Origin: Segetibacter sp.
GTDB taxonomy: Bacteria; Bacteroidota; Bacteroidia; Chitinophagales; Chitinophagaceae
Assembly: GCA_028288485.1 (NCBI GenBank)
Contig: JAQBNO010000005.1
Span: 1-38,390, forward strand
Direction of reading: 5' to 3'
Length of the DNA: 38,390 bases
In this document: one piece after another, positions 1 to 6,315 of the stretch
Position numbering within the stretch: the first letter of the stretch is position 1
How the letters are laid out: each line of letters begins with the position of its first letter
Made by a program: the position numbers and the translations under genes
Notes under the pieces: model-generated
Databases searched by the model: none
The model's input: only the letters and a program-made list of their open reading frames with translations
What the model was told of the DNA's origin: nothing

Positions 1-199
1 ACCTAACTCTTAAACCTTCAAATGGAATAGTATCTGCCGCTTTGGATGTTTCAAAAACGTTGATACCTCTTTGGTCGTATGGCCTCCAGTAGGATGGTCT
101 TAAGTAGTATTCTCTGTCGCTTTGAGCGAGAGATGCAAGGGGAATTGCAGCCAATAAAACCAGTATCAGCTTTGTGGTGTTGAAAAAAATCTTTTTCAT
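1..199 (-). CDS. Exported protein, N-terminal part only (runs off the window)
   Basis: Only the first 66 codons lie inside the window; the reading frame is open to base 1. The start MKKIFFNTTKLILVLLAAIP followed by a small-residue stretch ending SLAQ is a typical Sec signal peptide with cleavage after Ala-Gln. The mature part begins with Ser-Asp-Arg-Glu and is rich in aromatic and charged residues (several Tyr, Arg and Pro). That would fit a periplasmic or outer-membrane protein, but the family cannot be named from this fragment. It lies 50 bases downstream of the yceI-like gene on the same strand, so the two may be co-transcribed from the promoter at 901-965. I am confident that it is a gene and that it is exported, not of its function. 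Confidence 0.75.
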   Translation of the reverse strand, partial: MKKIFFNTTKLILVLLAAIPLASLAQSDREYYLRPSYWRPYDQRGINVFETSKAADTIPFEGLRVR

Positions 200-249
200 G
201 TTGTTGAATTTTTAATAATTCGAAAAATGCTTCCAGTTATTTGTTTTGG

Positions 250-846
250 TTAATTTTTAATTTTCAGCTTATAGGTAATGGTAATGGCATCGCCTGTTTT
301 AATGGTGCCAAGCATGACAGTAGGAGGCTTAACACTGTATTCTGTCATTTTAAAACTCTTGGTTCCGGTGCAGCTGAAGCTTTCATCGGCAGCATTGTAC
401 TTGCAAACAGCATTAAGGTCGGTTTCCTTAGTAGCACCTGCTATAGTAAGGTTACCAATGCCTTTAAACTGGTAAGTAGTTGCATCTATAGGAGTAACTT
501 TCGCAGATGAAAGAACAAAGCTGATGATGGGATTTTTTTTCACATCGAGCGCTTTGTAAGTGTTTTTATCCATCATACCATGACCGCTTTTTAAACTGTT
601 TGCAGGCAATGAAAAGATTAGTTTTGAAAAGCTTACGTTTTGCTTGTTTACCACAACCGTAGCTTCGCATGTGCCTTTGTCTGATTTCATTTCCCAATCA
701 TGGAGCGAAGACGTTCCTTTGATTGATACGTCCAGGGTTTGTAAAGAATATTTTTCCTGTGCTATGCCCAACAGAGGAGCATTGATGAAAGCAGCGATTA
801 ACATCATTGAAAAAATCCCGGTTAAGTTCGAAAGTAGAGTTCTCAT
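250..846 (-). CDS. YceI-family periplasmic protein
   Basis: The 198-residue product begins with a Sec signal peptide (about residues 1-29, ending LGIAQ). A single YceI-like beta-barrel domain follows: the early motif GTSSLHDWEMKSDKGTCEA, then repeated beta-strand segments with a conserved ALDVKKNPIISFVLSS stretch and a closing strand near GDAITITYKLKI. YceI proteins form a lipocalin-like barrel that binds isoprenoid or quinone-like lipids in the periplasm; the exact ligand here is unknown. The gene is preceded by a promoter of the same architecture as those of the cbb3 oxidase genes (901-965). This suggests co-regulation with microaerobic respiration, and a quinone-related role would fit. Start and length are normal for the family. 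Confidence 0.88.
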   Translation of the reverse strand: MRTLLSNLTGIFSMMLIAAFINAPLLGIAQEKYSLQTLDVSIKGTSSLHDWEMKSDKGTCEATVVVNKQNVSFSKLIFSLPANSLKSGHGMMDKNTYKALDVKKNPIISFVLSSAKVTPIDATTYQFKGIGNLTIAGATKETDLNAVCKYNAADESFSCTGTKSFKMTEYSVKPPTVMLGTIKTGDAITITYKLKIKN

Positions 847-900
847 AAAAAATATTTTGTGGGTACTGGTTTGGTCATTTATTCCCCTTTATTTGTTACA

Positions 901-965
901 CAAAGCTATCGTTGTAGTACCCGGCATAATATGTTGCAGAACATTGAGAAAAGTGATTGTCGTCA
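901..965 (-). promoter_or_regulatory. Regulated promoter of the yceI-like gene (Crp/Fnr-type site plus -7 box)
   Basis: On the minus strand the palindrome TGACGACAATCA (bases 965-954) is followed by the Bacteroidota -7 element TAGCTTTG (bases 908-901). The palindrome centre (959.5) is 58.5 bases from the last base of the -7 box, the same spacing as in five other promoters of this window. The start codon lies 55 bases beyond the box. Binding by a Crp/Fnr-family activator is inferred. Confidence 0.75.
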
Positions 966-1116
966 TATAACACGACGGGTAAAAGGTGAGCGGGATATCA
1001 GGAACAATTTCACTCTTATTGAAGGCCGCGGGAGAAGTGTGTGGCTTTGCAGCTGCGAGATGTACCAAGAGAAATACTGATTTGGGAGCCGCCTTCAAAC
1101 CTTTTTTGTTCCATTT

Positions 1117-1136
1117 GTTGCGTCGCACTCTTGTAC
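1117..1136 (+). repeat. Dispersed intergenic repeat, copy 1
   Basis: This is a perfect copy of the 20-base core gttgcgtcgcactcttgtac. The same core occurs at 12122-12141, at 6236-6255 (inverted) and with one change at 27516-27535. All copies lie between genes. Confidence 0.85.
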
Positions 1137-1360
1137 TCTAGGTAATTCTAAGAGTCATTGAAGACTTGTCGCCGGAGCCCTTACAGCTTTTGGGTAAGGC
1201 GTGAACTCCTACTACAATCGATGCTGCTGTATCCCGACCTCCTCGATTCGACTAAGATTTTGACGACGACCAATAGCAGTATCGTAAATAAATAAAATCG
1301 ACGGGGTAAAGGAACTACACCGGATAGCTGAATGGGATTGAGGAAATGTTTCTGAAAATT

Positions 1361-2068
1361 CTAATGGCAGGAAATAGCGCTTTGGGTTGTATTAGTCATG
1401 CCAGGACTTAAATAAGGTATGCCTAAACCCATTCCTCTTACAATAAGCAATACACCCATTAAAGCGACCACAAAAGGAACCGCTTTTTTAATGGCATTGC
1501 GGGTTGTTATGCTGATAAGAAAACCAAAATAAGAAAGAAGAAACATAGCCGGGAATGTACCAACGCCAAAGGCTGCCATAAAAGTTGTGGCGCCAGTAAT
1601 TGTACCCGCAGCCAAAGCCCCGGTAATGGCTAAATAAACGAGGCCGCAAGGCAAAAGCCCGTTTGCCATGCCGAGTAGGAAAATACTTGCGAAGGAAGGC
1701 TTTAGAAGAAACCTACCAATTAATTTTTGAACAAACAAGTTAACTTGTTTAAAGCCAGGTAAATGAAAGACTGGCGATCCTACATAAGATTGGATTACAA
1801 TTACCAGGATTGAGGCACCTGCTATTATTGAAAACCATTGCTGCAATCCGCCCACATATATTTGCCTGCCTGCTATTCCAAATAACATTCCAAAAAAAGC
1901 GTAAGTAAGTATTCGACCAGTATTGTATAACAAAATACCGGCAATTTTTTTAGCAGGTGAAAGAGACTGGGTAGGTAGTGAAAATGCTATTGCTCCGCAC
2001 ATTCCTACGCAATGAAAGCTGCTTAGTAACCCAAGACTGAAAGCGGTTATGAAAATTTGCCAGCTCAT
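1361..2068 (-). CDS. TauE/SafE-like (COG2836-type) membrane protein of the cco cluster
   Basis: The 235-residue protein has about six hydrophobic segments. It begins with the signature SLGLLSSFHCVGMCGAIAF and has a second half-repeat, LLGMANGLLPCGLVYLAI. These paired Cys-containing membrane motifs are typical of the small sulfite-exporter/DsbD-like family that sits at the end of cbb3 operons in many Bacteroidota and epsilonproteobacteria. It is thought to help copper or haem delivery during oxidase assembly; the precise role is not established. Its ATG overlaps the ccoH stop by one base (TAATG), so the two genes are translationally coupled. Lengths and motifs look complete. Confidence 0.85.
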   Translation of the reverse strand: MSWQIFITAFSLGLLSSFHCVGMCGAIAFSLPTQSLSPAKKIAGILLYNTGRILTYAFFGMLFGIAGRQIYVGGLQQWFSIIAGASILVIVIQSYVGSPVFHLPGFKQVNLFVQKLIGRFLLKPSFASIFLLGMANGLLPCGLVYLAITGALAAGTITGATTFMAAFGVGTFPAMFLLSYFGFLISITTRNAIKKAVPFVVALMGVLLIVRGMGLGIPYLSPGMTNTTQSAISCH

Positions 2069-2502
2069 TATTTTACTAGCAGGCTTTGTTCGTTATAAAA
2101 TTTATCGTTGCCCGTTTGCCAGTTCAGCTTTAACTGGTAATTTGTTTTTGCAAGCTTTCGTTTGTCTATCAACATCTTCCCGTCTTCATTAACCACTACC
2201 GGTATCTTACGGTCGTTCGATGCGTTGGTGACACAATAAAACCACAGTTGTCCGCTGGTTGCCAGGCCGTTCAACTCTTTTGGTAATTGGACGGAGACTT
2301 CTTCTCCTGTTTGGCCTATTTGAACCGTGGTGAGCTTGTTCGCATTGTTCACACCATCTATTTTATCCTGGTAACGCAACTCGTCATTGTAATAGTCTTT
2401 TGAGACCAGTTCAAAATTCTGGTTCATGCAGTTGTATACCAACGTACTCATAAGTACTGCGAACAGGATGAATACTATGATTAATTTATTTCCCCAGGTC
2501 AT
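2068..2502 (-). CDS. ccoH: FixH/CcoH-family cbb3 oxidase assembly protein
   Basis: The 144-residue protein has one N-terminal transmembrane anchor (about residues 6-25). A periplasmic domain follows, with the family-typical start after the anchor, LVSKDYYNDELRYQDKID, and a C-terminal beta-rich part ending YQLKLNWQTGNDKFYNEQSL. FixH/CcoH proteins associate with cbb3 oxidase and are needed for stable assembly. Here the gene is separated from ccoG by the inserted ORF6N gene and has its own promoter (2522-2586). The downstream TauE/SafE-like gene overlaps it by one base. The family assignment is firm; the gene symbol follows the cluster. Confidence 0.88.
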   Translation of the reverse strand: MTWGNKLIIVFILFAVLMSTLVYNCMNQNFELVSKDYYNDELRYQDKIDGVNNANKLTTVQIGQTGEEVSVQLPKELNGLATSGQLWFYCVTNASNDRKIPVVVNEDGKMLIDKRKLAKTNYQLKLNWQTGNDKFYNEQSLLVK

Positions 2503-2521
2503 GTCGGTATTTATATTTTTA

Positions 2522-2586
2522 CAAAACTATAGATAGTAAAAAACGAAGAACTGAACGGTGGTCAGGTGAAAACATGAGATTGGTCA
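2522..2586 (-). promoter_or_regulatory. Regulated promoter of ccoH
   Basis: On the minus strand TGACCAATCTCA (2586-2575) precedes the -7 box TAGTTTTG (2529-2522). The palindrome centre, 2580.5, is 58.5 bases from the end of the box, and the site ends 73 bases before the ATG. A second TGACCACC half-site lies between them near 2558-2565. This promoter lets the ccoH part of the cluster be controlled independently despite the intervening ORF6N gene. Confidence 0.82.
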
Positions 2587-2684
2587 GTATTTTTGCCACA
2601 GACGAAGGCTGTATGCGGAGAATTACGATTTCGAGAGTGACCACGATTGAATTACCTTAACAAGAAAAAGCAACCGAAGGACAT

Positions 2685-3233
2685 ATGGATGCAGTAATCA
2701 TACAACAAAAAATATTTGAAGTAAGAGAACAGAAGGTAATGCTTGATTTTGATCTTGCAGAACTATATGAAGTCGAAACAAGAACACTTAACCAGGCAGT
2801 TAAAAGAAATGCCGAACGATTTCCTGAAGATTTTATGTTTCGCCTTTCAAAGGAAGAATGGGAAAAGACAAAGATGGAAATAATCACCGCGTCAAACAAT
2901 AATTTGAACTCATCACAATCTGTGATGAGTTCACGCAAACATCGCGGCGGCCTTTACCTACCATATGCTTTCACAGAACACGGTATAACAATGTTAGCAA
3001 GTGTATTAAGAAGTGAAAAGGCCGTAAAAATGAACGTCGCTATTGTGCGGGCATTTATTGCCTTGCGAAAGATCGCCCTGCATTATAAAGAGTTAGCTCA
3101 AAAATTAGCTGAACTGGAACAACAGACAAACAAGCAGTTTGTAGATATTTATGAAGCGTTGAACTATCTCGTTCACCAAAAACAAAAAGAAGAGAATTTT
3201 GAAAAAAGAGAGAGAATTGGGTTTAAAAAATAA
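2685..3233 (+). CDS. ORF6N-domain DNA-binding protein
   Basis: The 182-residue protein carries an ORF6N domain over roughly residues 5-100. Visible motifs are the opening IIQQKIFEVREQKVMLDFDL, the segment AELYEVETRTLNQAVKRN, then RFPEDFMFRLSKEEW, and the later LYLPYAFTEHGITMLASVLR. A coiled-coil-like tail rich in Glu, Lys and Gln follows (about 125-182). ORF6N domains are KilA-N relatives found in phage and mobile-element proteins and presumed to bind DNA; the target is unknown. The gene runs opposite to the oxidase genes and sits between ccoG and ccoH with only 15 bases to the convergent ccoG stop. It therefore looks like a later insertion into the cluster. It appears intact. Confidence 0.85.
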   Translation: MDAVIIQQKIFEVREQKVMLDFDLAELYEVETRTLNQAVKRNAERFPEDFMFRLSKEEWEKTKMEIITASNNNLNSSQSVMSSRKHRGGLYLPYAFTEHGITMLASVLRSEKAVKMNVAIVRAFIALRKIALHYKELAQKLAELEQQTNKQFVDIYEALNYLVHQKQKEENFEKRERIGFKK

Positions 3234-3248
3234 TTGCTGTTGTTAATT

Positions 3249-4667
3249 CTAATGTCCTACGGGCCCTAAAAAATTCGTTTTCACAACTTCAATTTGCTTC
3301 TCGCCTTCATACAAGCCCAGCTTTAATTCGCTCTTCCTGTCATGGATATCTTTCCTCGGTAATACAATGAAGAAAGAACCACTCCCCTGCCCTTCTTTTG
3401 CAACATCGATAAACGGCTTCCCAATTATTTCAACCTTACCTTTTGCATCTTCCAGTTTTATAGTTAAGGGGATTTGGCTTAGTGTTTTATTTGCCAGTTT
3501 AATATTATACAAGTTAGATACACTGTCGGTTCCTCTTTCCTGGAACAGGATGCCGGGTGTTCGCATAATTGTGGCATCAATATCTTTTCTGGTAAACAAA
3601 ATGACAGACAAAATAACTACAACAAGCGTACACAAACCTGTATACATTTTCATTCTCGAAGTGTACTTCAAAGGCTCTCCTTTTTCGATACTGTTTTCGC
3701 TTGCATAGCGGATTAAACCCTGCGGCTTGCCTATTTTATCCATGATGTTGTCGCATGCATCAATACAGGCGGTACAACCAACACATTCCATTTGAACGCC
3801 ATCGCGAATATCAATACCAGTTGGACAAACTTTTACACAGGCAAAACAATCAATACAATCGCCGAAAACATTATCTGTATTTTTTTTCCCTAATCCCCTT
3901 GGTTCGCCTCTTTTGTAATCATAGGCAACAACCATTGAGTTCTTATCAAGCAACACTCCTTGCAAGCGGCCATAAGGACAAACAACCGTACAAACCTGCT
4001 CGCGGAAAAAGGCATATACGCCATAAAAAACACCACTAAAAACCAGTAAAGAAGCAAAGCCGCCAATATGGGCAGTTAAAGGTTCTGTAATAATTTTTTC
4101 AAGCTCCTTTACGCCGATGATGTAAGAAAGAAAAAAATTGGCAATGATGAATGAAAGCAGGTAAAATGCGAGGTGCTTTGTTGTTTTCTTTAGTATCTTT
4201 TTACTGTTCCATGGTGCATTAGCCAGCATTTTTTGATGTGCTGCATCTCCTTCAATCCAATACTCTACTTTACGAAACATCATTTCCATGAAGTTAGTTT
4301 GCGGGCAGGCCCAGCCACAAAACAACCTTCCGAAAGCTGCCGTAAACAGGATGATAAAAAAGATGAACGTTATCATTCCGAGCCCGAGAATAAAAAAATC
4401 CTGTGGCCAGAATAGTTTACCAAACAAAATAAATTTAGCTTCTGTAACATTAAAAAGAAACAATGGGCGCCCGTTTACCTGGACGAACGGCAAACCAAAG
4501 AATGCAAGGAAATAAAACAAGCTGAGGTACGTGCGGATCTTATAAAACTTACCTTTTGGCTTCTGTGCATAAATCCAGTTACGCTTACCTTTTTCGTCAA
4601 CAGTAGCAATATGGTCACGAAAGCTTTCTGTACTTTTTTGTTGTATCTTCTTTGTTGCTGTTATCAT
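3249..4667 (-). CDS. ccoG: CcoG (FixG/RdxA) membrane ferredoxin for cbb3 oxidase assembly
   Basis: The 472-residue polytopic protein has a CGWACPQTNF motif at about residue 117 and a second VVCPYGR motif near 229. A two-cluster 4Fe-4S ferredoxin segment lies at about 271-305 (CIDCFACVKVCP and CVGCTACIDAC). An immunoglobulin-like C-terminal domain follows a final membrane helix near residue 345. CcoG is thought to reduce Cu(II) to Cu(I) for the CuB site of cbb3 oxidase. The gene follows ccoP by three bases, so the two are one operon. All cysteine motifs are present and the length is normal. Confidence 0.95.
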   Translation of the reverse strand: MITATKKIQQKSTESFRDHIATVDEKGKRNWIYAQKPKGKFYKIRTYLSLFYFLAFFGLPFVQVNGRPLFLFNVTEAKFILFGKLFWPQDFFILGLGMITFIFFIILFTAAFGRLFCGWACPQTNFMEMMFRKVEYWIEGDAAHQKMLANAPWNSKKILKKTTKHLAFYLLSFIIANFFLSYIIGVKELEKIITEPLTAHIGGFASLLVFSGVFYGVYAFFREQVCTVVCPYGRLQGVLLDKNSMVVAYDYKRGEPRGLGKKNTDNVFGDCIDCFACVKVCPTGIDIRDGVQMECVGCTACIDACDNIMDKIGKPQGLIRYASENSIEKGEPLKYTSRMKMYTGLCTLVVVILSVILFTRKDIDATIMRTPGILFQERGTDSVSNLYNIKLANKTLSQIPLTIKLEDAKGKVEIIGKPFIDVAKEGQGSGSFFIVLPRKDIHDRKSELKLGLYEGEKQIEVVKTNFLGPVGH

Positions 4668-4670
4668 CTT

Positions 4671-5849
4671 TTACCTTATTGCCAGCTTTCTGTCGGCAGT
4701 GTTTATTGAACCGGTTGTAGCTGTTGCTTCGTCTTTAAATAATTCACCTTGCGGCTCTTTTGCATTGGCAGGTTTAGTACCCTGAAGTGATTTTATATAA
4801 CTGGTTATTTGCGCAAGCTGAACGGGGCTGAAATCGTCTTTCCACGACTTCATTCCTTTTTCAGGAATACCATATTTAATCGTTTTAAAAACATCTTTTA
4901 CTGATCCTTTATAAAGCCAGTAATCATCTGTTAAGTTTGGTCCCACAACTCCCTGTCCTTCGGCTCCGTGACAAGGCGCACAAGATGAGCCGAAAAGCTT
5001 TTTACCTTCACCCAAATCTGTTGCGTCTGTTAATAATGTTACTGTAGTCTCATCTACCTTATTAGCAGAACTCTTTAAATATTCTGCTTTTTCTTTTTCT
5101 GCATCTGCAACAGCTATCTCGTACTCCTGTATGGTTGAAGGCGCAGAATGAGAAACGTGAAACCTATAGATATAGATAAAGCTAAATAGGATACATGCAT
5201 AAAAGCCGTACAGCCACCATGGCGGCAGGTTGTTATCCAATTCGACAATGCCATCATAATTATGATCAAGTGCCAACGCCTTTTCTTCGTGAACGGGCCG
5301 AAAACTGTTCATTTTAGCCCACCATTTTTTCCATGCCGGTTCTTTTGCTGCCCGCAGTTCAACGGCCACTTCTGCTTTTTCTTTCGCAATCAGTTGTTGT
5401 ACGAAATATAACATTCCCAGCATGATGATTACTTCAAGTGCTATTACACCGGTTAGCAGGTAGAAAGAACCTTTCGACATGCCACCAATAGTAGTGCTTA
5501 CTACTTCCAGTGTTGTCTTTTCGTCGGTGGTACCTTCACCTGCAAAAGCTACAGGTGTAATAAGGCATAAACCGGCAATCATAACTGCCTTCGCTGCTGA
5601 AGTTGAAGCTTTTGTCCGCTCTTTCAACCGGTCTAAATAATATTGTGCTGCGCCGATTAAAACCGATCCTAACATGCCTATTACCAGCATTAAAACGCAT
5701 GCAACTGTTATCAATATCATAGTTACGCCATTAGCCGGTGCGGAAGATTGCGGAGCATCTGCAGCGAATACATTGGCAGTTGAAACTGTTGCACAAAGGC
5801 CCAGTAATGCCATACTTTTTAATCGTTGTTTTCTACCTAAGGATTTCAT
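4671..5849 (-). CDS. ccoP: cbb3 oxidase subunit III, CcoP, with one cytochrome c domain
   Basis: The 392-residue protein starts with a signal-like segment ending VFAADAP. Membrane helices follow near residues 42-70, 88-104 and 128-153, then the conserved CcoP segment around 187-233 (DHNYDGIVELDNNLPPWW plus a helix). One class I cytochrome c domain has its haem motif CAPCH at 290-294 and a likely axial Met in EKGMKSW. Proteobacterial CcoP has two haem domains; a single one is seen here. The extra N-terminal hydrophobic part resembles a CcoQ-like or signal extension. It passes electrons to the CcoN catalytic centre. It lies between ccoQ and ccoG in the operon. Confidence 0.93.
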   Translation of the reverse strand: MKSLGRKQRLKSMALLGLCATVSTANVFAADAPQSSAPANGVTMILITVACVLMLVIGMLGSVLIGAAQYYLDRLKERTKASTSAAKAVMIAGLCLITPVAFAGEGTTDEKTTLEVVSTTIGGMSKGSFYLLTGVIALEVIIMLGMLYFVQQLIAKEKAEVAVELRAAKEPAWKKWWAKMNSFRPVHEEKALALDHNYDGIVELDNNLPPWWLYGFYACILFSFIYIYRFHVSHSAPSTIQEYEIAVADAEKEKAEYLKSSANKVDETTVTLLTDATDLGEGKKLFGSSCAPCHGAEGQGVVGPNLTDDYWLYKGSVKDVFKTIKYGIPEKGMKSWKDDFSPVQLAQITSYIKSLQGTKPANAKEPQGELFKDEATATTGSINTADRKLAIR

Positions 5850-5867
5850 TATTATAAATATTGACAG

Positions 5868-6041
5868 TTAATTATTGATTCCTTCGTCTAAAGGAATATT
5901 GCTCAATTTCTTAATGAGGCCTTTATCAGCACCCAAAGCCCATAAAGTCATAATCACAAAAAAGGTAAAGAAGATGAGGAAAGAGGTCATTGCATATACA
6001 TCTACCCCGGTTATTTTTTCTAAATAGTTTATAAATTTCAT
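5868..6041 (-). CDS. ccoQ: CcoQ/FixQ-like small cbb3 oxidase subunit
   Basis: A 57-residue protein with one transmembrane helix (about residues 17-34) starts MKFINYLEKITGVDVYAM. An upstream in-frame ATG at 6068 would add nine residues. I chose the internal ATG because an unusually strong Shine-Dalgarno sequence (AGGAGG, six bases before ATG) sits immediately in front of it; the longer start would also fall inside the hairpin at 6053-6080. CcoQ stabilises the cbb3 complex. Position between ccoNO and ccoP supports the call. Sequence conservation in this family is low, so the assignment rests on size, topology and context. Confidence 0.82.
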   Translation of the reverse strand: MKFINYLEKITGVDVYAMTSFLIFFTFFVIMTLWALGADKGLIKKLSNIPLDEGINN

Positions 6042-6052
6042 AAAAACCCTCC

Positions 6053-6080
6053 TAAAGTCCTCCCTCACGGGAGGACTTTA
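6053..6080 (-). promoter_or_regulatory. Perfect 12-bp intercistronic hairpin in front of ccoQ
   Basis: The arms TAAAGTCCTCCC and GGGAGGACTTTA are perfect reverse complements around a four-base loop. In the mRNA the 3' arm ends just before the ccoQ Shine-Dalgarno AGGAGG, and the CCUCC of the 5' arm could also pair with that Shine-Dalgarno. No U-run follows, so this is not a classical terminator. An RNA-stability, processing or translation-control element between ccoNO and ccoQ is plausible. Confidence 0.7.
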
Positions 6081-6178
6081 AAAGCCGCTCCCGTTCCGGA
6101 GATTTGTGTTTATTTAATTATTATTATTGTTAGCGAACAATCTGTTATTAATTGAGCTTTGTTGTGTAACACACTGTA

Positions 6179-6200
6179 CTGCGTCTTCTTCGTGACGCAG
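6179..6200. repeat. Short inverted repeat between ccoNO and ccoQ
   Basis: The arms CTGCGTC (6179-6185) and GACGCAG (6194-6200) are perfect complements around an eight-base spacer. The element lies in the 230-base space between ccoNO and the ccoQ hairpin, next to a dispersed repeat copy. It may be a weak RNA hairpin; the function is unknown. Confidence 0.45.
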
Positions 6201-6235
6201 TGGTTCAAAAAGAAAAGCAGCGTAAAGATTTGCCA

Positions 6236-6255
6236 GTACAAGAGTGCGACGCAAC
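6236..6255 (-). repeat. Dispersed intergenic repeat, copy 2 (inverted)
   Basis: This is a perfect minus-strand copy of the core gttgcgtcgcactcttgtac, inside the cco operon between ccoNO and ccoQ. An open frame over 6110-6304 translates the repeat and a T-rich region and is not treated as a gene. Confidence 0.85.
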
Positions 6256-6315
6256 GGATGTATAAAAAAGCTATGTAGCCGACTACCAAAAAAGTCATAT
6301 ACACCTTGCTCCTTA

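Larger units (their letters stand above)
847..1360. other. Intergenic region with regulated promoter and a dispersed repeat
   Basis: There is no convincing gene here. The stretch holds the promoter for the yceI-like gene (901-965) and one copy of the dispersed repeat (1117-1136). The open frames across it run through the repeat and have no recognisable family. From 1137 to 1360 I see nothing that I can name. Confidence 0.6.

Noticed and set aside
889-1128. Minus-strand frame of 79 codons upstream of yceI
   Set aside because: It overlaps the regulated promoter and reads through the dispersed repeat.
2657-2938. Minus-strand frame opposite the ORF6N gene
   Set aside because: It is a shadow of the clearly conserved ORF6N reading frame.
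6110-6304. Open frame of 64 codons between ccoNO and ccoQ
   Set aside because: It translates the inverted dispersed repeat and a T-rich spacer. No family, no start signal.
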